Shown here in pieces: positions 54,550 through 64,000 of a DNA stretch of 64,000 bases; the stretch's first letter is position 1; the number at the start of each line of letters is the position of its first letter. The notes below the pieces were generated by a model that saw nothing but the letters and a program-made list of their open reading frames with translations, did not search any database and was not told where the DNA came from. The position numbers were made by a program, and so were the translations under genes. Location: positions 10,955,873 through 11,019,872 of the forward strand of contig NC_092203.1 of the NCBI RefSeq assembly GCF_043641665.1, in the 5' to 3' direction. The DNA comes from Enoplosus armatus. Lineage: Eukaryota > Chordata > Actinopteri > Centrarchiformes > Enoplosidae.

Positions 54550-55550
54550 TAAACACAACAAGCTCAAAGTTGACCTTAAGGCTCTCACTAATGTATTGAT
54601 AGTTGTACGCAACGATGTGCATATTACACATATGTTTAAAAAGAGTAGATTAGAACAGTGTGCAACCACACTTGTTATTTAATTTGTCTAATTAACCCAA
54701 CAGTAATGTAGATGACTGTAATGTAGATGTCTAACATGGCCTGTCAGACGTCAGAAACCAGTTAAATCAGCAGTTTACATCAGCCTCCATCTACAATCGT
54801 CTTTTTCTTGTCTTTTCTTCAGAGACACTTGAAGTCAAAGCATGAAAAAAAAAAAGCCTGTCGGAGCAGATCGCCCTAAATCCCCTCCCTCCCACCTCCA
54901 TCTTTCCCAGCTGTCTTTCCACGGCCGTTTCTGGGAATATTTTTAATCTCTGAAATCAAAGTTGTGTAATTGATAGGGATGTGTGCCACAAGGGAAGGCA
55001 GGATGGTTTAAAGTAAAAAGGCCTGTTGAGCCAAGCCTGCGTCACCATCTGAACTCTCTTTGTTTAGTTTTGTCATGTTTTTTTGCGTCTCAGAAAACTC
55101 CCCGGCTGTGATCGGACGCCAGAAAAGTTGAAACAATTAAAAAAAGAAAAATAACTGTCCCCCAGAGCAGAAAGGTGTGAAGGAAGATGGCGAGAAGATT
55201 CAGCCTCGCTTTTATCTTAATAAACAAGAAGGAAGCTGTCTTGTGAAATCGCCACAGAGGCATTTTGACATCATGCAGAGTTTCACAACACGCAGCCTGC
55301 AGTACTTATACTTCAACTCAGTAGTTTTACTTTGAACTTAATCTGTTTTCACTTCTTGTGTTTTACTTTCAGAGCATTTTCAGTCACATCCATGACCAAA
55401 TGTTTTCACAGTTTCTCATTAACTTTAAACGGTGACATTCAGCCCTTGAATTTGTCCTGATGTCAGTTGACATTTTTCAGCTGCAGTGTCATCGGTTTGT
55501 ATTATTCTGGCTGTGGCTCATAAGACTGTGTGTTAAAGGAAGTGGTTGAT
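54550..55550. other. ahr2 intron 2, nothing recognised
   Basis: AT-rich DNA with no supported feature. Confidence 0.45.
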
Positions 55551-55555
55551 GATGC

Positions 55556-55866
55556 TTCTGTCTCTGATTATTTCCACTATGAATATATTTTTGATTTATC
55601 AAATCATTGTTTAGTCTATGAAATGTGGAAAAACTGGCGAAAAATCCATCCAATCCATCTTTAAATGTCTTGTTTCATTCGACCAACAGTCTAAAACCTA
55701 AAAAGGTTCAGTTTGTGATTACATGAAAGAGCAGAGAAAAGCAGCAAGTGCTCACACTGGAGAAGCTGCAACCAGAGATAGTATTTTTTCACTATTTTGC
55801 TCTGTAAATGACTTAAATGATTATTCAATTATTGCAGTAGTTGCTCGACTAATCGATGAATGGTTG
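55556..55866. repeat. Fish 'AATCGATTA' MITE-like repeat, copy 5
   Basis: TCATTCGACCAACAGTCTAA, GTTCAGTTTGTGATTACATG, ACACTGGAGAAGCTGCAACC and GTTGCTCGACTAATCGATGA retain the family order. Confidence 0.65.
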
Positions 55867-55869
55867 TGT

Positions 55870-57480
55870 AGCGTATAGTTTTGGTTTTTGTCGGTTCTTC
55901 TGCATGATTATAGATTATCCTCCTTCCTCGATGTCCACTACATCTCCAGAGGGCGTCATCAACATCTGCGTCTTCCTTTTCTTTCTGGTTGATTTAGGTG
56001 GCTAGGTTGGGTTCTTCCTCTTCAGCCAAAGCAACTGGCAGCTTCAGAGAGACTCAGGCTTTATTCACCAAACATCCTGGAAGTACTAACTAGTAAAAAT
56101 AAGATCCGCGTCAGTCCTGACTTTAAGACTCTAACTTTGTGGTCTAAGAGTAATCCATAAAGCATTTCAGTTCTAAAAGTAGCTCCTTGGTCTGAGAGGT
56201 CGTCCAGCAGACTCTGTTAGAAAGGCAGCATTACTTTGTGCAACTCTATTATGAACAGAAAGTAAGAAAATATGTCTCCAGTAATGTTAAAACAAGCTCA
56301 CTACAGTTTATAATGAATGCTTTGACAGCAGCCATGAGTGGAGTCAACCGTGGAAATCCAACCAGTAGTTCCACTGCCAGATTGTTGATCGGTAAAGCAA
56401 TCAATCAGGCGTCATGACATCAAACAATAACTGATTTTGGCAGAAATTTGACCTGATTCTAAGATAAGCTGTGAAAGACAAATATGGGTTTAATCCGTAC
56501 AGTTTGCCCAGTTTAAGTCACTACTTACCCACAGCATCCAGTCATTTAGCCTATTTTCAATAATAACAACAAATGCTCTTTGCTGTGAAGGTCTGCCCAT
56601 ATACATGTGGACCACATGGGTTAACAAAGAGACCTGCGGATATTATGTATTTTTACTTGATAAGTTTGACTTGAAACGACTGATCAACTATCAGAACTGC
56701 AGCACTGCTCACTTCATCTCTGTTTCTCTGGAGTTTCTCAACCAAAAGCAGCTTTGAGGAAACACCATCAGCTTCATCGCTCCGTTTGACTTCAGCAAAG
56801 TCACTTGACTGTTTCAATCCAAATACTTAGTCAGGAAATGAAAACCTCTCTTGCAAAACACACACACACACCGCAGGTATTAATGATGCAGCTGTAGAGG
56901 CGTGTGTGTGTTCATGTGTGTGTGATGGTTTATAGTAGATAATCCCAGCTGTAGGTGTTGGCGTGTTGCTGCCAGATTCACCGTGACACGTAAAATCAAC
57001 ACGCAACAACAACACGTGGATTATCACAGTTTTCTTAAGGTGAAGAATACGACCAGCTGAGAAACAGATCACTATCTGATCTTAACTCCTCACCAACGGA
57101 GCTCAAATCTTGTGATTAGTTGCAGTTATTCGTTTTCAATTTGACTTCTATTAATCAAATTAATTTTTCAATAGTCAATTCAATTTAATTGACACACAGC
57201 CTGAGGTGTCCTGAACATTATCATAATTATGAAAATTACACAACAAAATGAAAAGAAAACCACCACTTTAGACTTAAAATCGTAATTTTCCCAAAGCAAA
57301 TAAAAACAGTTGCATGATATAATTAAATGATTTTGTTTTTGTTCACTGATGTGGAACTTTTTTTAAATTTTAATGCAGAAAAGTCCTTAAAATGCTAAAT
57401 GGTGTCAAAGAAATATCTCACCTGTAACTGGCAGAGTCTTCTAAGGCAGATTCATGCAGGCTGAGTATGCTAATTTAGCT
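55870..57480. other. ahr2 intron 2, nothing recognised
   Basis: No exon or named repeat. Short CA/GT runs occur near 56858 and 56900. Confidence 0.45.
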
Positions 57481-57483
57481 AAA

Positions 57484-57632
57484 GATTAGCTGATTAGTTG
57501 ATTAATCGATTGGGATCAATGATTTTACTAACTTTCTAAGGAAAAATATCTAATAAATTCAGTGTTTTCAGCTTCTAAAATGTGGATATTTTCTGTGTTT
57601 TTAGTCTGCTATGATAGTAAACTGAACTAGTA
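57484..57632. repeat. Fish 'AATCGATTA' MITE-like repeat, copy 6 (partial)
   Basis: GATTAGTTGATTAATCGATT, TTCAGCTTCTAAAATGTGGA, TATTTTCTGTGTTTTTAGTC and TATGATAGTAAACTGAACTA match the 5' part of the family. The 3' half is absent. Confidence 0.7.
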
Positions 57633-57639
57633 CTATGTT

Positions 57640-59550
57640 CTAGTCACTCCAGGTAGACCTCTCCAGGAATACTGCACTGCTATTGGATCAATAAGTGTAG
57701 TCCATCTGGATGGGACACCAGAGAAATGAGCTCATGTCTCGTGTTCTCGAGGCAGACTTTTCGGCCTCCGTCCCGGTTTTAAACGCCGGTCTCCTCCGGT
57801 GATTTTTGCAGCACTGCTCCTCTTGTTTACATACTTGAGCTCCTGCAGATGAAAGAGGAGCCGGCGCCTCCTTCCAGCTGGTTCAGACATGTCGGCAAAC
57901 TGGCCTTCCTCGCCGGCGGGCCCAAACACCAAAACAATGGCTCTGGTTGTGTAATCACTCTACACGCTGCAGAGGGCAGCTTTAACCCTTTAATGTCCTC
58001 CGGGAAGCAAAGCACATGTTAAAAATAAACACTGACTCTGCAAAACAGATGGAGTTAATTTGGGATTGTAGTTTATTTTGAAGGTATGATGCTGCAGAAG
58101 ATATCTGAGCTAAGATGATTCATTAATTCAAAGTCTTTTTTCTTTAAAAAACTGAAAATATTTGCTGATATCAAGAGATAATTCCACATGTTAACAATAA
58201 AATGCAGGATATCTGCAACCTGCAGCCTGATAACTGGTGGATGAATAAGGGTTAGGGTTAGGGGATCCAAACTGGGCTGCAAAAGCACACAAATATCTTC
58301 AACCATCAAGCATAAAACCAATGTGTTATCTTCACTGCAGTGAGCTGGAAGGGATTCAATGACTTGCTCGAGGACACGTCAGCAGGCTTAAATAAGGAGA
58401 AAAACAACTGGTTTAGGTAGATAACTTTTGCAGCAGAGGAGGAAAAAAAAGGGCAGGGGGGCAGTCACACAGATAAACCAGTCACCCTCCTAAGGTAGCT
58501 TATCGTGTTTCCTATTGGGCTTCATGTAGCAGCAGCTGACGGATCAGCGTTCATGTGCGCGGCAGCCCTCCTCTGAAATATTTTTAGCCATGTGTGGTGT
58601 ATATTTAGGAGCCAAATAAAACCTGTCGCCCTCCACCCTGTGATGCTGGAAGGGAGGGGGGGCGAGAGATTCCCAGCCCCCGACAAACAGATCCAATGTC
58701 TCATATTAGATTTTTTGGCTCATGTGCTGAGAGATAACACCCAAAAAGTAATCTCAACGGCTGGATATTTGCTGTTTCATGTGTATATTCAGACATTTTG
58801 ATTCATTTCCAATAAAGATTCAATACAGTTATGTTGTTTTAATTCAAAAAATGTATTTGATTTCAGCTTTAAGTCATTAACGTGGAAAATCTGCTGCAGA
58901 AAAAGTTTGTTCATTCTACCACAGACAGAGTTTGCAGCTCTGAATATATACAAAGGAGAAAGATGACAAAGAATCCTCTGAAAAGATGAATCAATTGTAA
59001 TTTATCATGAAGTCAAACAGAAATAAAGTCACATAAAGCACAATATTTCTCAATTACATCACGGTTAACCATTCTGTTGATCGACTAATTGATTCATCGC
59101 CTGCAGCTCTTGTGAGAATGATTTCATTAAACTCACAGCGTCAGTGTTTGTGAAGCGTCCGCTAACAAACAGGATCGCCACAAAAGCGTTTCACAGACAC
59201 AGCAGAAAAGATGAGAGCGAGGAGAGGAAGAAAAAAAAGTGAAGCTGAAGGAAAACAGGGCCAGAGGGTGAATTCACATGAATGAGTGCGGAGTGAAGTG
59301 AAAGCAGCAGAAACAGCTGAGAGACAAATTGCAGAGAGAGACGCGAGCAGGGAGGCGGAGTGAAGAGTTGAAGTGGTAATGAGGGTTGCTGTGGCTACAC
59401 TCACACTGAGTGGGTGGGACTGGCACGACTTCTTCTTTTGGATTTTTAGCAGAGATGGAATCGATAAAGTTTACAATCCTGCAACCCACAGTATTTTCAT
59501 TCTTTAACGATTTAGTAGTTTCCATGGTTACTGTGGCGGAGTCTGCCTTT
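57640..59550. other. ahr2 intron 2, little recognised
   Basis: No exon. A short TTAGGG doublet at about 58250-58262 and a possible MITE end near 59080 (GATCGACTAATTGATTCATC) are the only marks. Confidence 0.45.
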
Positions 59551-59559
59551 CCCGCTCAG

Positions 59560-59755
59560 GATTCAAACTGGAATACTATATATGCTCTCACATACCCGTA
59601 CATATTTATACTACTCTCAATACTTACCATACTGTATATATATTAGAGTATTCATATCTACCCCTTACTGTTTATTCTATTAATTAACAAGATATGTATG
59701 TTGTCTCAGTGCTTGTGGTCTGTGCAATGACAATAAAGTTTAATTGAATATAATC
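59560..59755 (+). mobile_element. Truncated 3' end of a fish LINE
   Basis: CTACCCCTTACTGTTTATTC, then TGTCTCAGTGCTTGTGGTCT and GTGCAATGACAATAAAGTTT followed by AATTGAATATAAT. This is the characteristic 3' terminus and tail of a non-LTR element widespread in teleosts. No reverse transcriptase sequence is present, consistent with 5' truncation on insertion. Confidence 0.6.
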
Positions 59756-59954
59756 TGAAATGTGTTTATGAAGTGATGAAGGCTGTGAAGATACAGCTGA
59801 AAACACCACATACATTTACTGACTCTCATTGTGGATAGATTTGGCCTGTGCTGTGCCATGTTAAAGCCTTGATATGGATGTTTTTGACATAATATTTAAG
59901 TTTAAATATAATTTCATAAACTTTATAAATAAAAATATAATTGTTGAAGACATT

Positions 59955-60198
59955 TATCACAAAAAATGGAAAAAATATCCTGTTTCCGGCTTCTCAAATG
60001 TGAGGATTTGATGCTATTCTCTGTTTTATAGGATTGTAAATTGAATATCTTTGCGTTTTGCACTGTTGATCAGACAATACAAGATTTTTGCAGTTGCAAT
60101 GGACATTTTTCAATATTTCATAACATTTTATAGGGAAAAAGTCCCAAAAAATCACTGAGAAATGAACTGATAATGAAAACAATTGTTAGTTGTTAAAC
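59955..60198. repeat. Fish 'AATCGATTA' MITE-like repeat, copy 7
   Basis: TTCCGGCTTCTCAAATGTGA, GGATTGTAAATTGAATATCT, GATCAGACAATACAAGATTT, ATGGACATTTTTCAATATTT and CATTTTATAGGG appear in family order. This is the best-preserved interior in the window. Confidence 0.7.
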
Positions 60199-60199
60199 T

Positions 60200-63100
60200 G
60201 AACACATTTATCTTGGACGTTGATGCATCAACGCCACAAACTGGCATCTGTCCGGTTCGTATTTGATAGATATGACAGCAGAGATGCCACAGTGAAGTCT
60301 CAGAGACTTCTTCTTTCCGTTGCGGTCGGCGTGATGTAAAGACGGTGACGCCGGTTTGGCCGAACATTTGCAGATTCGGGTAAAACCTTGCAGACTGTGA
60401 CTTTCTGATGGAAAACAAGCTTTCCTGCAGAGTTCCCAAGCCGTCCCGGGCCAAAATGTAGGCCTCTTTTCTTTTCAACCACCACTGTTTACTGACAGCA
60501 CAGGCATAAAGTCACGCTCGGCTTATGATTTCCTAAGCCTAATTCTGTGTTGATGCCATCCAGAGGCTCTGTCACTCCGTCTGGGGACGAGCAGCTCGCC
60601 TCCGGTCCCACTTTGGACTGTTTAGGTTGAGAGGGTTCTGTGGCGAGGCCGACCCAGAGTTTACATTGGAAGAGGTTCAGTCCTAAACACCATAAATCTA
60701 TTTAGGAAAAGAAAATGGATGCCTGATGTGTGTTGCTCAATAATAATTAAAGAAAACATCTCATTCTGTCATCTGATGCTGTTTGGAGCTCAGACAACTC
60801 AGAGCTTCAGGGTATTAAAGTTTCACTTTGATGTCGGCAGTTAGTTTGGCAGAAAAAGGTGTCTTTGCTCTTCAAATGATGGTTAGGAATGATGGTTAAA
60901 TTCTAGGTTCAGAGAGACATAGTTTCCACTTTAAAGTCACAGAGATGTGACTATAAAGTTGTGGGTGGTTTTCAGAGCTGCAAAGAAATGGAAAATGACT
61001 TTTTCTTCTCCCTTGTTGGTTATGACATTTTAAAAGGAAATACTAAAAAAAGACAAGTATTTTTCTGCTTGTATTTTGATGTGAAGCTCCCATTCATGAA
61101 TATTAAAGTAGTGTCAGTCATCACAAACTCTTGCTGTGCAGCCAATTGTTGAAATCCACAAAACTTGCATTATATTGTAATTGAGACTGGAGTTACCCGA
61201 TAAATCAGGCTGAATTTGGGGTAAATGTGTCTAAAATGATGCACAACATGTTTCATGAACCAAAACAAACTCTACACTTGAGATCCATGCGTTTAAGAGC
61301 CCTGTAGGACTCACATATTTATCTGCAATTTGCGAGTGACGATCATATGTTAAACAGGACGCTGCCAACATTTGCGACCTGCGAGATCAAGCCCCCGGGT
61401 TATTGCAGTGCACGTAAACGCGTTATCCGGTTACCTGTGTAACCTGATTTCTCCGACTAACTTGGTATCTTGTGTGCATGTAAACGTACTGGATGTGACA
61501 TTTGAGCTTGAGAAAAAAACAAACCCTCAAGTGTGATCATTCTGAAGGAGCTCTCGCCTAACAATATCTCTTTTTCTTCCCTTTCATGTCTGATGACTCT
61601 TCTCCTCTCTGCACTGCCACAGGTAAGAGGACTTTTAGTATTTTTAGTACTAATAATTGGTGCCAGCTTTTGACTTTTCCTGCAGGCTTTCATCACGAAA
61701 AAGGATTACTGCAGCTGCAGAAGATGTCGCAGCATCAGCAGCATCAACAGTATTAGTTGTACTTGTAGTAGCAGTAAGTCACTAAGTAATATTACTTTGG
61801 GTAACATTCCTGCAGACGTGCTGGAACAAACCCACCCAGCCTGTTTGACTGCATTCACCTCCTTTGAGTGTCCTCACATGTGCTGTAACTCCCTGCATTT
61901 GGACTGCGTCTGAAGCTTTGCAGTGAGACAGTTAAAGCAAGAAACAGCTGATGGTTCAAGTTCAAAACAACAACTAGCTACAGTCTATTTTCTGATTTCT
62001 TTACGTAAAACTTTTCTACGGAGCATAAAAGCCTTAAAACCTCCACCTGAAACACACTCAAACCTGTCTGTAAACTTATATTGTTTGGCATAAATAAGGA
62101 TTACAGTAAATTAACTCACATGAGTGGGTACAAAGTACAGCTTTGAGTTACTCCAACTTAGAAAAAGTAACCATAAGTTTAGGTGTGATTGGTCATGTCT
62201 TGTGTGCTCATACATGGGTTGCAAGTGTGGTGTTTGTTTTGAGGAGAGGAAATGATATGATTTTGCAAATTCGCACCTTCCATGTTGTATATTTGTCCTC
62301 GTCTCATCTCCACAAGTGAAAATATCCCAAAAATCAATGTTAGGATTCGTGAAGACATCAGATATTCTTCACTGACACTCGATATCTTGATCTGTTTGAT
62401 GCCAAAAACACGTTTCCTCTCTGAGTTTCAACATCATAACTTTCCACTTAAACCAAAGACAAGAAAACTAAATTTTGCAGCTGTTAAAGTTAAAGTCAAT
62501 TTATTCAATAATGAGGAAAAGCTGAGATTTAGTTGTTTTTTTAGAAAACTTTATTAAGTGTCTTGTTTCAGGTTTCCCACAATGATTTTCTCCAGCTGTG
62601 ATCGGAGGTGGATGATATCTGATATTAAATAAAAGACAAATATTGGCTCTTTATATCAGATTTTCATGTCATTCGCAGGTGTGCAGTCTGGATTTGATTG
62701 TGTGGGAGGCTGCAGGGAGCAAGCAGCAGAAACACTGATCTTAAATCAGTCTGGTGTTTCTTTCTGCCGTTCGCCGTCTGATAACTCCAGCTGACGTTTT
62801 TCACTCCACACTTTAATGTCAGCAGTCTGGAGTCTGTCCTGTTAAAGCCTCTGTTGGTGCTTCGGGCCATTTGCTTTTAAAGTGCAATAAATTCACCAAA
62901 GTCATCCCCGCCTTCGTTTACGCAATCACTCTGGCTCCGTTCGTTAAAGCTGGTCATTAATGGATGATAGATATTTATTGTGTCTTGCCTGTAGCAACAT
63001 TTCTCCAGAATCATTTTTGTAATCAAACCCTTCAAAATGTTTGCAGTTTCCTGCTTCAAGCGAGCATGAAAGGAGGAAGTGATGAAGTTTCAGTCCTCTC

Positions 63101-63420
63101 TGTGTTTCTGACTTGATTCATGATGATTTGTGACAAAGGAATTGACTTTAAATACACTTTATGGCCTGAAAGACCTCCTCATCTTCATCAATATGTTAAA
63201 GATTCGTTGTTAGCCTCTGAGATATGTAAAGATCTGCTTTGTGTATTTTTTCTGGACAATATGATCATATTTTCCCTCTCAGGAGGCTTCACTTCCTTCA
63301 AAAAGGTGACACTATTCGCCATATAAAACTGTGTTCAGCCGCACTGTTGTATGTTTAACCTACATCTCTCAGTCAAACCACCCAGCCAATGGAAATAATG
63401 AACCATCACTAGCATTTACA
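60200..63420. other. ahr2 intron 2, nothing firm
   Basis: No ahr2 exon 3 was found. The GTAAACGCGTTATCCGGTTA region near 61410-61490 has the look of a fish 'GCATGTAAACG' repeat but is too short to assign. Confidence 0.4.
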
Positions 63421-63422
63421 TA

Positions 63423-63454
63423 GTGTGTGTGTGTGTGTGTATGTGTGTGTGTGT
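63423..63454. repeat. (GT)n microsatellite
   Basis: GT run with one AT interruption. Confidence 0.95.
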
Positions 63455-64000
63455 TTCACCACAGTGACAGCCACTTCCGCCTTGTGGCACCCACAACACG
63501 TGGCGTCACCTATGAAAAGAAAACAGCTCGTTTGAGGGTTTTAAAGGCGCAGGCTGCAGTGTCAACCAAACCTGGCTTTGTTTATGTGACGATTTATTTT
63601 ACGGCTTATTTTTTCACTCTGAAATCTTGACCGAATAACTGAGACGTATCTGCGAAAAATTAGTCTGAGATTGGCTTGAGAAAGTTAAAAGAAACCGCTC
63701 TTTCTTCCACCCATACATCAGTTTTCACATTCAATTTGTGTCATTCAACTCAAATTAATTAATAGAGAAAAATTGCATTTTTGCAGGGAAATCTGGTGAA
63801 GAAAGTTGCTTGAAAACTGACAGAAAAGTTGCATACTTTTTCATGTCTGTACATATGTTTTGGCTAAATATTAGTAATTCATACTCACCTAATATACCAC
63901 AACATTTAAATGCTTGTATCAAAAAACTTTCCAAAATATCTTCAATTTGATAAATCAGCAGCTAAATTCACTCTAATCAATTAACGACTGGGAAACAGAA
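63455..64000. other. End of window, presumed ahr2 intron 2
   Basis: AT-rich DNA. No exon or repeat recognised. Confidence 0.4.

Noticed and set aside
58248..58263. Interstitial telomere repeat (GGTTAGGGTTAGGGG)
   Set aside because: Only about two units, which is expected by chance at this scale.
1..64000. Prokaryote-type systems (operons, CRISPR, phage, toxin-antitoxin)
   Set aside because: The window is clearly vertebrate nuclear DNA with spliced genes. No such structure is present.

Overview
The window reads as vertebrate nuclear DNA, almost certainly from a spiny-rayed (percomorph) teleost. It is AT-rich, its genes have small coding exons and long introns with GT-AG boundaries, it is full of CA/GT microsatellites, and it carries several interspersed repeat families typical of ray-finned fish. 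There are no operons, phage, CRISPR arrays or other prokaryotic features. Three genes can be recognised, all on the + strand, and together they supply under 1 kb of coding sequence in 64 kb.

Layout. (1) 1-1400: a possible terminal exon of an unidentified upstream gene, with an AATAAA at 807. (2) 1400-3446: a complete s100b-type gene with a CCAAT/TATA-like promoter, a probable non-coding exon 1 and two coding exons encoding 94 residues. Its 3' flank holds a degenerate repeat. (3) About 5890-10321: a small glycophorin C/SMAGP-like single-pass membrane protein gene. It has a probable non-coding exon and three coding exons encoding 97 residues. Intron 2 holds a 0.66-kb minisatellite of 10-bp units and a CA/GT inverted repeat. 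(4) About 10.3-28.8 kb: intergenic, with fish repeats and no gene I can support. (5) 28.8 kb to the end: the 5' part of an aryl hydrocarbon receptor gene, best matched to the fish-specific ahr2 type. It shows a TATA box in a CpG-rich promoter, a leader with upstream ORFs, exon 1 (N-terminus and first basic nuclear-localisation cluster), an 8.3-kb intron 1 and exon 2 (bHLH). I found no further exon, so the last 26 kb looks like intron 2 and the gene runs off the window.

The most notable structures are a head-to-tail tandem duplication of 2140 bp (48648-50787 and 50788-52927) that looks letter-perfect by eye, an array of about 70-bp hairpin-forming units in ahr2 intron 1, three further degenerate long-period tandem repeats, and the frame-invariant minisatellite in the glycophorin-like gene. 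The three genes are functionally unrelated (calcium sensor, membrane-skeleton anchor, ligand-activated transcription factor), and nothing in the sequence suggests they act together. All similarity statements come from recognising motifs by eye. No alignment or database search was run.
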